From: Microbacterium sp. EST19A
Lineage (GTDB): Bacteria; Actinomycetota; Actinomycetes; Actinomycetales; Microbacteriaceae
Direction of reading: 5' to 3'
Assembly (NCBI RefSeq): GCF_019969685.1
Contig: NZ_JAHXYZ010000002.1
Span: 620,001-684,000 of the forward strand
DNA: 64,000 nt
Below are positions 56,481 through 64,000 of the stretch, one piece after another. Position 1 is the stretch's first letter. Each line of letters starts with the position of its first letter. The position numbers and the translations under genes are program-made. The notes under the pieces were generated by a model, which ran no database searches, was not told the origin of the DNA, and saw nothing but the letters and a program-made list of their open reading frames with translations.

Positions 56481-57814
56481 GCATCACCTTCGTTCCCACG
56501 CCCGCGGTTCCGGCACTGGATCCCTCCGTCGACCACGCGATCCAGGCGATCGTCGCTGGCGCGTCGACCGATGCCACCTGCGCGACCGATCTCGCTGCCG
56601 GCCCGTGGGACTTCGACTCCCGCCCCGGATACGGCCCGGGCTCCTCGATGGGCGATGTCATCCCCACCGGATCCCCGCGCCAGGGTGAGCTTCCCGCCGA
56701 ATACCGCGAGGCCGCCGAAGACGACCTGCACGCGCGCATCGAGGCCGCGAAGGCGACCCTCGGCGACCGCGTGGTGATACTCGGCCACTTCTATCAGCGC
56801 GAAGAGGTCGTGCGGCACGCGGACTACGTCGGAGACTCCTTCCAGCTCGCGACGGCCGCCAAGGGCAGGACGGATGCCGAGGCGATCGTGTTCTGCGGCG
56901 TCCATTTCATGGCCGAGACCGCCGATCTGCTCTCGCAGCCCGATCAGGCCGTGATCCTGCCGAACCTCGCCGCCGGCTGTTCGATGGCCGACATGGCCGA
57001 CATCGATCAGGTCGAGGAGTGCTGGGAGCAGCTCGCCGACGTGCTCGGCGACCTCGACACCGCGGATGCCGACGGCCGGGTGCCCGTCATCCCGGTCACC
57101 TACATGAACTCCTCCGCGGCGATCAAGGGTTTCGTCGGGCGGCACGGCGGCATCGTGTGCACGTCGTCGAACGCCGAGACGGTGCTCGAGTGGGCGTTCG
57201 AGCGCGGGCACCGCGTGCTGTTCTTCCCGGACCAGCACCTGGGGCGCAACACCGCGAAGGCGATGGGCGTGCCGCTCGAGCAGATGCCCATGTGGAACCC
57301 GCGCCGGCCGCTCGGCGGATCGTCGGCCACGGAGCTCGTCGACTCCCGCGTGATCCTCTGGCACGGCTTCTGCTCGGTGCACCGCCGCTTCACCGTCGCG
57401 CAGATCGACCAGGCGCGTGCTGAGCACCCCGGCGTCCGCGTCATCGTGCACCCGGAGTGCCCGATGGAGGTCGTGGATGCCGCCGACGAGGCCGGCTCCA
57501 CCGACTACATCCGCCGCGCGATCGACGCCGCCACCGAGCCCACGACCTTCGCGATCGGCACCGAGATCAACCTCGTGCGCCGCCTCGCTGCCCAGTACCC
57601 GCAGCACGAGATCTTCTGCCTCGACCCGGTCGTGTGCCCGTGCTCCACCATGTACCGCATCCACCCGGGATACCTGGCCTGGGTGCTCGAAGAGCTCGTC
57701 GCCGGACGCACGCCCAACCGGATCACCGTGTCCGCCGACGTCGCGGACCCCGCCCGGGTGGCGCTGGAGCGGATGCTGGCGGCGAAGCCGCCCGTGACGG
57801 TCGGCGCACGATGA
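56477..57814 (+). CDS. nadA: Quinolinate synthase
   Basis: 445 residues, the long actinobacterial NadA type. The [4Fe-4S] cysteines are expected among FCGVHFMAET (near 139), LAAGCSMAD (near 168), HPECPMEV (near 328) and CLDPVVCPCSTMY. It condenses iminoaspartate and dihydroxyacetone phosphate to quinolinate. The ATG overlaps the nrtR stop and its own stop overlaps nadB, both as ATGA. A cysteine desulfurase in the same operon probably supplies sulfur for the cluster. Confidence 0.93.
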   Translation: MSITFVPTPAVPALDPSVDHAIQAIVAGASTDATCATDLAAGPWDFDSRPGYGPGSSMGDVIPTGSPRQGELPAEYREAAEDDLHARIEAAKATLGDRVVILGHFYQREEVVRHADYVGDSFQLATAAKGRTDAEAIVFCGVHFMAETADLLSQPDQAVILPNLAAGCSMADMADIDQVEECWEQLADVLGDLDTADADGRVPVIPVTYMNSSAAIKGFVGRHGGIVCTSSNAETVLEWAFERGHRVLFFPDQHLGRNTAKAMGVPLEQMPMWNPRRPLGGSSATELVDSRVILWHGFCSVHRRFTVAQIDQARAEHPGVRVIVHPECPMEVVDAADEAGSTDYIRRAIDAATEPTTFAIGTEINLVRRLAAQYPQHEIFCLDPVVCPCSTMYRIHPGYLAWVLEELVAGRTPNRITVSADVADPARVALERMLAAKPPVTVGAR

Positions 57815-59349
57815 ACGTCCTCGTGGTCGGCTCCGGCATCGCCGGGCTCACGGCCGCCCTCCACGCGCAGGAAGCCGGCCACGCGGTGACGGTCGTCACC
57901 AAGGGCGAGCTCGGAGACGGCAGCACCGGCTACGCGCAGGGCGGTGTCGCGGGCGTGTACGGCACGGGCGACTCCGCGGAGCAGCACGCGGCCGACACTC
58001 TCGCCGCCGGCGCGGGGCTCTCGGATGCGGCTGCCGTCGACGCCCTCGTGGCCGACGGCGCGGACCGGATCGCCGAGCTGATCGCCCGAGGCGTCGCCTT
58101 CGACCGCGATGCGGACGGCGTGCTGATGCTCGGACGCGAGGCCGCGCACAGCCACTCCCGCATCGTGCACGCCGGCGGCGACGCGACCGGGGCGGCGATC
58201 TCCCGAGCGCTCGTGGCCGCGGTGCGCCGCTCGCCGATCCTCGTCATCGAACATGCATTCGTGACGGAGCTCATCGTGGCCGGCGACGCCGTGCGCGGCA
58301 TCCGTCTGCTGATCGACGCGCCGTCCGCGCCGGCGGCAGTGGCCTCCGCGCTCTCGGGCGATGCGGTGATCCTCGCGACCGGTGGTGCCGGGCATCTCTA
58401 CGCGCACACCACCAACCCGGTGGGCACGACGGGCGACGGCATCGCGGCCGCCCTGCGTGCAGGAGCGGCGTTCGACGACCTCGAGTTCGTGCAGTTCCAC
58501 CCGACGATCCTGGCGACGGGTCCCGCCTTCCTGATCTCCGAGGCCGTACGCGGCGAGGGGGCGACTCTGATCGATGACGACGGGCGACGGTTCGTCTTCG
58601 ACAGCCACCCCGACGGTGAGCTCGCGCCGCGCGACGTCGTCTCGCGGGCGATCGCTCGGCGGGCAGCGGCTCAGGGTGCGCCCGTGCGACTGGACGCGAC
58701 GATGCTCGGCCGCGAGACCCTCGCGAAGCGGTTCCCGACCATCGACCGGGTGACGAGGGAGCGCGGCTTCGACTGGGCGGCCGAGCCCATCCCGGTCACA
58801 CCCGCCGCCCACTACCTGATGGGCGGAGTCGTCACCGACCTGCACGGCCGCAGCACGATCCCCGGGCTCTTCGCGGTGGGCGAGGTCGCGCGAACAGGCG
58901 TGCACGGTGCGAACCGCCTCGCCTCGAACTCCCTCCTCGAAGGCGCGGTCTTCGGTGCGAGGGCGGCCGCGGCTCTCGGCACGCCGTGGCCCGACTCGTC
59001 CCCGCTCCGGTCGCCGTACTCCAGCGATCCCGCGTCGGTGTCCGGGGAATACCGCCACGGGAGCGAGAGGGTGCCGTTCACCCGCGCGGCGCTGCAGCAG
59101 CTGATGTGGGACCACGTCGGTCTGCTGCGGTCCGACGAAGGGCTGCGGCACGCCCTCGACACCGTGCGGGCGTGGCGGGCCGTCGCAACCGCGCCGCACA
59201 CCGTCACCGAGCACGAGGATGCGAATCTGCTGCTGCTCGCCGAAGCCACGGCGTCCGCCGCGCTCGCGCGGACCGGTTCGGTCGGCGCCCATTATCGGCT
59301 CTCGGATGCCGAGATCCGCACCACCGCACCGATCCTGGAGACCGTCTGA
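57811..59349 (+). CDS. nadB: L-aspartate oxidase
   Basis: 512 residues. FAD-binding VVGSGIAGLTAALHA at the N-terminus, GSTGYAQGGVAG, ATGGAGHLYAHTTNP, LEFVQFHPT and HGANRLASNSLLEG are all landmarks of NadB. It oxidises aspartate to iminoaspartate for NadA. The stop overlaps nadC as TGATG. Length fits the family. Confidence 0.94.
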   Translation: MNVLVVGSGIAGLTAALHAQEAGHAVTVVTKGELGDGSTGYAQGGVAGVYGTGDSAEQHAADTLAAGAGLSDAAAVDALVADGADRIAELIARGVAFDRDADGVLMLGREAAHSHSRIVHAGGDATGAAISRALVAAVRRSPILVIEHAFVTELIVAGDAVRGIRLLIDAPSAPAAVASALSGDAVILATGGAGHLYAHTTNPVGTTGDGIAAALRAGAAFDDLEFVQFHPTILATGPAFLISEAVRGEGATLIDDDGRRFVFDSHPDGELAPRDVVSRAIARRAAAQGAPVRLDATMLGRETLAKRFPTIDRVTRERGFDWAAEPIPVTPAAHYLMGGVVTDLHGRSTIPGLFAVGEVARTGVHGANRLASNSLLEGAVFGARAAAALGTPWPDSSPLRSPYSSDPASVSGEYRHGSERVPFTRAALQQLMWDHVGLLRSDEGLRHALDTVRAWRAVATAPHTVTEHEDANLLLLAEATASAALARTGSVGAHYRLSDAEIRTTAPILETV

Positions 59350-60200
59350 TGCTCACCCCCGCCATCCTCACGCGCGTCGTCGGCGCCGCTCTGGAAGAGG
59401 ACGCTCCCTGGGGCGACCTCACCAGCACGACGCTGCTCCCCGCCGAGGCGACCGCCACCGCCGACCTCGTCGCCCGGGAGGCGGGCGTCTTCAGCGGCGG
59501 CGAGGTCTTCGCCACCGCGTTCACCCTGACCGACCCCGCGCTGACGGTCGACCTGCATGTCGGCGACGGAGACGAGTTCTCCCCCGGCGACGTGCTCGCC
59601 TCGGTGTCGGGCTCGGCGCGCAGCATCCTCACCGCCGAACGCGTCGCGCTGAACTTCGCCCAGCGGATGAGCGGCATCGCCACGCTCACCGCCGCCTACG
59701 TGCGGGCGATCGAGGGCACCGGCGCACGCATCGCCGACACCCGCAAGACGACACCGGGGCTGCGGGCGTTCGAGCGGCACGCCGTCCTGTCCGGCGGCGC
59801 GCGCAACCATCGCTACTCGCTGTCGGATGCCGTGATGGCGAAGGACAACCACCTCGCGGTGCTGAAGCGCTCAGGGCTCGACCTCGCCACCGCCCTGCGC
59901 GAGGCGCTGTCGCGACTGCCGCACACGACGCACGTGGTCGTCGAGGTCGACCGGCTCGATCAGATCCCGGCGGTCCTCGACGGAGGCGCTCACACCGTGC
60001 TGCTCGACAACTTCTCGCTCGACGAGCTGCGGGAAGGCGTCGCGCTGATCGGCGACCGCGCGACGGTCGAGGCATCGGGCGGGGTCGACCTCGACACCGT
60101 GCACGACATCGCCTCGACCGGCGTGGACGTGATCTCGGTCGGCGCGCTCACGCATTCGGCGCGGGCGCTCGACCTGGGCCTGGACCTGCGGATCGACTGA
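59349..60200 (+). CDS. nadC: Nicotinate-nucleotide pyrophosphorylase (carboxylating)
   Basis: 283 residues. Active-site residues are visible in EDAPWGDLTS, ADTRKTTPGLR, GGARNHRYSLSD, AKDNH and VEVDRLDQ. It converts quinolinate and PRPP to nicotinate mononucleotide. The ATG overlaps the nadB stop by one base. The desulfurase gene starts four bases after its stop. Confidence 0.94.
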   Translation: MLTPAILTRVVGAALEEDAPWGDLTSTTLLPAEATATADLVAREAGVFSGGEVFATAFTLTDPALTVDLHVGDGDEFSPGDVLASVSGSARSILTAERVALNFAQRMSGIATLTAAYVRAIEGTGARIADTRKTTPGLRAFERHAVLSGGARNHRYSLSDAVMAKDNHLAVLKRSGLDLATALREALSRLPHTTHVVVEVDRLDQIPAVLDGGAHTVLLDNFSLDELREGVALIGDRATVEASGGVDLDTVHDIASTGVDVISVGALTHSARALDLGLDLRID

Positions 60201-60204
60201 GCCC

Positions 60205-61341
60205 ATGCTGTACCTCGACCACGCCGCCACCTCTCCCGTCCGCCCGGAGGTGCGGGAGGCGATGGACCCGTACCTGACCGGGGTGTTCGGGAATCCGTCC
60301 AGCCACCACACCGCCGGCGAGGCCGCGGCGAGCGCGCTCGACGACGCCCGCGCGCGGGTGGCCGCGGTCCTGGGCATGCGCCGCAGCGACGTCGTCTTCA
60401 CCGCGGGGGGCACCGAGGCCAACAACCTCGCGGTGAAGGGCATCGTCCTCGCGGCGTCGGAGCGGGATCGGAGGCACCTCGTCGTGTCGCCGATCGAGCA
60501 CGAGTCGATCCTCGAATCGGCCGAGTACCTGCGGCGCTTCCACTCGGTCACGGTGACGATGCTGCCGGTCGACTCTGCGGGACGAATCGCCCCGCAGGCA
60601 CTGGCGGACGCGATCCGCGACGACACGGCGCTCGTCTCGGTCGGGCACGCGAACAACGAGATCGGCACGATCCAGGATGCCGCGGCGCTGGCGGCGATCA
60701 CCGGCGCGGCAGGGGTCCCGCTGCATCTCGACGCCGTGCAGTCGGCGGGATGGTTGTCACTGCGCGACCTCGGCGCGGATGCCGTGTCGATCGCGGGGCA
60801 CAAACTCGGCGCGCCGAAGGGAATCGGTGCCCTCGCGGTGCGCGGACGAGTGCCGCTGGAGCCGCTGCTGCACGGCGGAGGTCAGGAACGCGGACGCCGT
60901 TCCGGAACCGAGAACGTCGCCGGGGCGGTGGCGCTGGCGACGGCGCTCGACCTCGCCGAGGCCGAGCGGGCGATGGTCTCCGCCGGCGTGGCCGCGGCAA
61001 CCGGACGGTTCATCGCCGGGGTGCTCGGTTCCGTTCCTCAGGCGACGCTCACGGGCGATCCCGTGCACCGGCTGCCCGGCACCGCGAGCTTCACGTTCGC
61101 GGGCACGAGCGGCGAATCCGTGCTGCTGGAGCTCGAGCGACGGGGCGTCATCTCCTCGAGCGGCTCGGCGTGCGCGGCGGGCAGCGACGAACCCTCGCAT
61201 GTGCTCCTCGCCTGCGGCATCGCACCCGAGGTCGCGCAGACGTCGGTGCGCTTCACCTTCGGACGTGCCCCTCTCCTCGGCGATGCCCCGGAGCGTCTCG
61301 CGGCCCTCGTCGCCGAATCCGTGCAGGCGGTCTCCGGCTGA
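60205..61341 (+). CDS. Cysteine desulfurase, NifS/IscS-like
   Basis: 378 residues. The PLP lysine is in SIAGHKLGAPKGIG (Lys after His), the PLP-contacting His in PIEHESIL, and the sulfur-carrying Cys in SSGSACAAGSDEPS (near 318). It takes sulfur from cysteine. In the nad operon it most likely serves assembly of the NadA cluster, as in other bacteria with nifS beside nadABC; this role is inference from context. It is followed by a separate promoter. Confidence 0.9.
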   Translation: MLYLDHAATSPVRPEVREAMDPYLTGVFGNPSSHHTAGEAAASALDDARARVAAVLGMRRSDVVFTAGGTEANNLAVKGIVLAASERDRRHLVVSPIEHESILESAEYLRRFHSVTVTMLPVDSAGRIAPQALADAIRDDTALVSVGHANNEIGTIQDAAALAAITGAAGVPLHLDAVQSAGWLSLRDLGADAVSIAGHKLGAPKGIGALAVRGRVPLEPLLHGGGQERGRRSGTENVAGAVALATALDLAEAERAMVSAGVAAATGRFIAGVLGSVPQATLTGDPVHRLPGTASFTFAGTSGESVLLELERRGVISSSGSACAAGSDEPSHVLLACGIAPEVAQTSVRFTFGRAPLLGDAPERLAALVAESVQAVSG

Positions 61342-61352
61342 CGCACGGCCCA

Positions 61353-61358
61353 TAGACT
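61353..61358 (+). promoter_or_regulatory. Putative -10 box of the glycosyltransferase gene (leaderless)
   Basis: TAGACT, six bases before the GTG at 61365. Confidence 0.5.
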
Positions 61359-61364
61359 CGGCTG

Positions 61365-62312
61365 GTGACTGCATCCGCCCCGATCGTGACGATGATCGTC
61401 CCCGGACGCGACATCGCCGCGTTCGCCCCGGCCGCCCTCGATTCACTCCGCGCGCAGACCGAGCAGCGCTGGCGCGCGATCCTCATCGACGACGGCTCGG
61501 CCGATGCCACCGGAGCGATCTTCGCCGCTGCCGCCGCCCACGACCCGCGATTCACCGTGGTGCGGCACGAGGCCTCTCGCGGACTGGGCGCCGCCCGCAA
61601 CGTCGGCCTCGCACTCGTCGACACGCCCCACCTGGGATTCCTCGACGGAGACGACGAACTCGCACCCGACGCGCTGTCGCGCCTCACCGGAACGCTCACC
61701 GAGACCGGGAGCGACTTCGTGGCCGGCGCCTACGTGCGCCTGCGCCCGCACGGCGAGTCGTACAACGCCGGTCGCGTGCAGCCGTGGATCTCTGCGGCCA
61801 CGGATCCGGCCCGTCTCGGCACCTCGCTCGCTCAGCATCCGCGCGCGGTGTCGAACATCGTGGCCTGGTCGAAGATCAGCCGCACGGGCTTCTGGCAAGA
61901 CCTCCGCTTTCCCGAGGGCGTGGCGTACGAGGACCAGATCGTCGCCCAGCAGATGTACACGCGGGCCCGATCGTTCGACGTGATCCCCGACGTCGTCGTG
62001 CGGTGGCGTGTGCGCCCCGACGGCACCTCGATCACGCAGGGGAAGTCGCAGCTGCCGGTGCTGCTCGACTACCTCGCGGCGCTGCGCGGAGGCATCCGTG
62101 TGCTGCAGGATGCCGGTCATCGTGCGGCCGTGACCGCGCGGCTCGACCTGATCCTCGCCATGGACATGCCGTCGCTGCTCGACATCGCGGCGACTCACGA
62201 CGACCCTGCCTACGCCGCAGAGGTCGCCGCCTTCATCGACGAGCTGCAGGCATTGCCCGAGTTCGCCGACGCCTCCCCCGACGAGGCCATCGCGGCGGCG
62301 CTCTCCTGGTGA
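61365..62312 (+). CDS. Glycosyltransferase family 2
   Basis: 315 residues. GT-A fold with TMIVPGRD, LIDDGSADATG near 40-50, NVGLALVDTPHLGFLDGDDE (DxD-like metal site) and a catalytic-type acidic EDQIVAQQM. It lacks membrane segments and would work at the inner face. The donor and acceptor are unknown; envelope polysaccharide or teichoic-acid-like glycan synthesis is a family-level guess. GTG start with TAGACT six bases upstream. Confidence 0.83.
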   Translation: MTASAPIVTMIVPGRDIAAFAPAALDSLRAQTEQRWRAILIDDGSADATGAIFAAAAAHDPRFTVVRHEASRGLGAARNVGLALVDTPHLGFLDGDDELAPDALSRLTGTLTETGSDFVAGAYVRLRPHGESYNAGRVQPWISAATDPARLGTSLAQHPRAVSNIVAWSKISRTGFWQDLRFPEGVAYEDQIVAQQMYTRARSFDVIPDVVVRWRVRPDGTSITQGKSQLPVLLDYLAALRGGIRVLQDAGHRAAVTARLDLILAMDMPSLLDIAATHDDPAYAAEVAAFIDELQALPEFADASPDEAIAAALSW

Positions 62313-62333
62313 TCGAACGAGAACGGTGAACCC

Positions 62334-63107
62334 ATGAACGACTACCTCGCCTCCCTGTTCTCGCTCGAGGGCCGCACCGCCGTGGTGACCGGCGGCAGCT
62401 CGGGAATCGGCCGCGGCATCGCGACGGCTCTCGCCCGCGCCGGCGCATCGACGGTCATCGTCGCCCGGGGCCGCGAGCGCATCGACGAGACCGTGCGCGA
62501 GCTCGAGGAGAGCGGATGCCGCGTCGCCGGCGTCGTGGGCGACCTCGGCACCCGCGAAGGAATCCACACCCTCGCCGAGGAGGCGACCGAGCCTTTCGGC
62601 GAACCGGACATCCTGGTGAACTCGGCGGGCATCAACATCCGGCCGGCGTACGCCGAGATCACCGAGGCGGACTGGGATGCGACGATGACGGTCAACGCCC
62701 TCGCGCCGTTCCTGCTCGGACAGCGCTACGCCCAGGGCATGGCTCAGCGCGGCTACGGACGACTCATCCACATCAGCTCGCACCAGGCGCACCGCGCGTT
62801 CGTCGGCAGCGGCATCTACGGCGCGTCCAAGGGCGCGGTGGAGTCGCTCATGCGCTCCGAGGCCGAGGCGTGGGGCGGCACCGGCGTGACGAGCAACACG
62901 CTCGTGCCGGGGTTCGTGCTCACGCCGCTCAACGCGCGCCTGCAGCAGGACCCCGAGAAGATCGCCGCGCTGGCCGCCCGCACGATGATCGGACGCAACG
63001 GCCTGCCGGGCGACTTCGCCGGCGCCGCGGTGTTCCTGGCCGGCGCGGGCTCGGGTTACGTCACCGGCCACTCGCTCTTCGTCGACGGCGGACTCTCCGT
63101 GCACTGA
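62334..63107 (+). CDS. SDR-family oxidoreductase
   Basis: 257 residues. Rossmann motif TGGSSGIGRG near 19-28, NSAG near 98, Ser in ISSHQAH, YGASKG (Tyr and Lys), and GYVTGHSLFVDGGLSV at the C-terminus. A classical NAD(P)-dependent short-chain dehydrogenase/reductase resembling gluconate 5-dehydrogenase-type enzymes. Substrate unknown. It starts 21 bases after the glycosyltransferase and is probably co-transcribed. Confidence 0.87.
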   Translation: MNDYLASLFSLEGRTAVVTGGSSGIGRGIATALARAGASTVIVARGRERIDETVRELEESGCRVAGVVGDLGTREGIHTLAEEATEPFGEPDILVNSAGINIRPAYAEITEADWDATMTVNALAPFLLGQRYAQGMAQRGYGRLIHISSHQAHRAFVGSGIYGASKGAVESLMRSEAEAWGGTGVTSNTLVPGFVLTPLNARLQQDPEKIAALAARTMIGRNGLPGDFAGAAVFLAGAGSGYVTGHSLFVDGGLSVH

Positions 63108-63151
63108 GCCCGGAACCGTGGATCAGCGGAGGCCGTCGAGTGGTGGCCCGG

Positions 63152-64000
63152 TCAGTGTTCCGGCGGGTACACGCGCTCGTCGACGCGCGGCTCGGCTAGC
63201 AGCGGGACCGCTGCGGTGAGGGCGGCGACGGCATCCGCTCCCGCCGAGTCGACCGGCGCACGGTCGGCGCGACGGTCTTCGAGCGCCGCCCGCAGGCCGC
63301 CCGTCACCGACTCCTCGACGACAGCCTCGGTGGCCAGCACCCGCGAGGCCGCGACCTGCTGCGCCGCGAGTTCGGCGTAGAGGCCGTCATGGGCGAGGAG
63401 TTCGGCGTGCGTGCCCGACTCGACGATCTTGCCGGCCTCGACGACGTGGATGACGTCGGCGCCCATGACCGTCGACAGGCGGTGCGCGATCGACAGCGTC
63501 GTGCGTCCCTTCGCAGCCTCGTCGAGAGCCTCCTGCACGACCCGCTCCGACACCGTGTCGAGAGCCGACGTCGCCTCGTCGAGGAGCAGCACCGGCGGAT
63601 CTTTCAGCAGCACCCGCGCGATCGCGATGCGCTGCTTCTCGCCGCCGGAGAGCCGGTACCCGCGTTCGCCGACGATCGTGTCGTACCCGTCTTCGAATCC
63701 CGCGATGATGTGGTGGATGTTCGCCGCCTCGCAGGCCGCGATGAGCTCGTCCTCGCTCGCCCCGGGTCGTGCGTACATCAGGTTCTCGCGGATCGTGGCG
63801 TGGAACAGGTAGGTCTCCTGCGACACGATGCCGACGTGGTCGATGATCGACTCCTGCGTCAGAGAGCGCACGTCGGCACCGGCGAAGAGCACGGCTCCGC
63901 CCTTCGCCTCATAGAGCCGGGGCGCGAGGTACAGGATCGTCGTCTTGCCGGCGCCGGAGGGCCCGACGAACGCCACATGCTGTCCGGGCTCGGCGACGAA
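63152..64000 (-). CDS. ABC exporter (fused membrane/ATPase), C-terminal part only
   Basis: 282 residues are visible; the N-terminal membrane domain lies beyond the window edge. The ATPase is complete: [11 protein letters not shown]-loop [26 protein letters not shown] and IAHRLST. The sequence matches the half-transporter exporter family (MdlB/MsbA-like). A 55-residue acidic Ala-rich tail follows the domain. The exported substrate is unknown. It converges on the SDR gene with a 44-bp gap. Confidence 0.9.
   Translation of the reverse strand, partial: FVAEPGQHVAFVGPSGAGKTTILYLAPRLYEAKGGAVLFAGADVRSLTQESIIDHVGIVSQETYLFHATIRENLMYARPGASEDELIAACEAANIHHIIAGFEDGYDTIVGERGYRLSGGEKQRIAIARVLLKDPPVLLLDEATSALDTVSERVVQEALDEAAKGRTTLSIAHRLSTVMGADVIHVVEAGKIVESGTHAELLAHDGLYAELAAQQVAASRVLATEAVVEESVTGGLRAALEDRRADRAPVDSAGADAVAALTAAVPLLAEPRVDERVYPPEH

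Noticed and set aside
63683-63700. tRNA T-arm-like TTCGAATCC string
   Set aside because: It is part of the ABC exporter coding sequence and no acceptor or anticodon stems surround it.

Overview
The window is a GC-rich actinobacterial chromosome segment, most likely from Microbacterium or a close relative in the Microbacteriaceae. Three conserved actinobacterial blocks support this: adnAB/DUF3107/ferritin-like/RhlE-type helicase; cytosolic MgtE-N protein/DUF1003/Mrp/TatB/O-methyltransferase/DUF3117/dapE-dapD; and FdxC-type ferredoxin/dapC near typA. Start codons GTG and ATG are both common, and many genes overlap in ATGA or GTGA junctions. I see no tRNA, rRNA, CRISPR array, prophage, integrase or insertion sequence. 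The genus name is inference.

Region 1 (1-12.1 kb): the end of an acidic protein of unknown function converges on the adnA-adnB helicase-nuclease operon. DUF3107 starts divergently. Two small membrane proteins, a Nudix hydrolase, a ferritin-like protein, a DEAD-box RNA helicase and a DUF817-like membrane protein follow.

Region 2 (12.1-24.6 kb): a PHP phosphoesterase, a membrane-anchored EEP-family protein, aminopeptidase P with an APH-like kinase, a five-gene leftward operon (stress protein, DUF4870, alpha/beta hydrolase, metallophosphoesterase, VOC protein), the cytosolic MgtE/DUF1003/Mrp operon, TatB, an O-methyltransferase and the 57-residue DUF3117 protein.

Region 3 (24.6-39.7 kb): the succinylase branch of lysine/diaminopimelate synthesis is spread over dapE, dapD and dapC. 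They lie with a GT-C glycosyltransferase, a second DEAD-box helicase, an SRPBCC protein, citrate synthase and a 7Fe ferredoxin. AzlCD and a divergent XRE-cupin regulator, a secreted lysozyme-like protein with a long leader, typA, a CPBP-family membrane protein and a PH-domain membrane protein follow.

Region 4 (39.7-55.8 kb): two peptide-type ABC importers of family 5 flank the glycine cleavage operon gcvT-gcvH-gcvP, which is headed by a tandem glycine riboswitch. Both solute-binding protein genes have strong palindromes upstream. A repetitive palindromic element lies between the second importer and gcvT, and a different REP-like palindrome is read in frame inside gcvP.

Region 5 (55.8-64 kb): an NrtR-type regulator with a degenerate Nudix box heads the de novo NAD operon nadA-nadB-nadC-cysteine desulfurase. 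A family 2 glycosyltransferase, an SDR oxidoreductase and the end of an ABC exporter complete the window.

A pattern across the window is a TANNNT-like -10 box placed 6 or 7 bases before the start codon of at least 15 genes. This suggests that many first-in-operon genes are transcribed as leaderless mRNAs.
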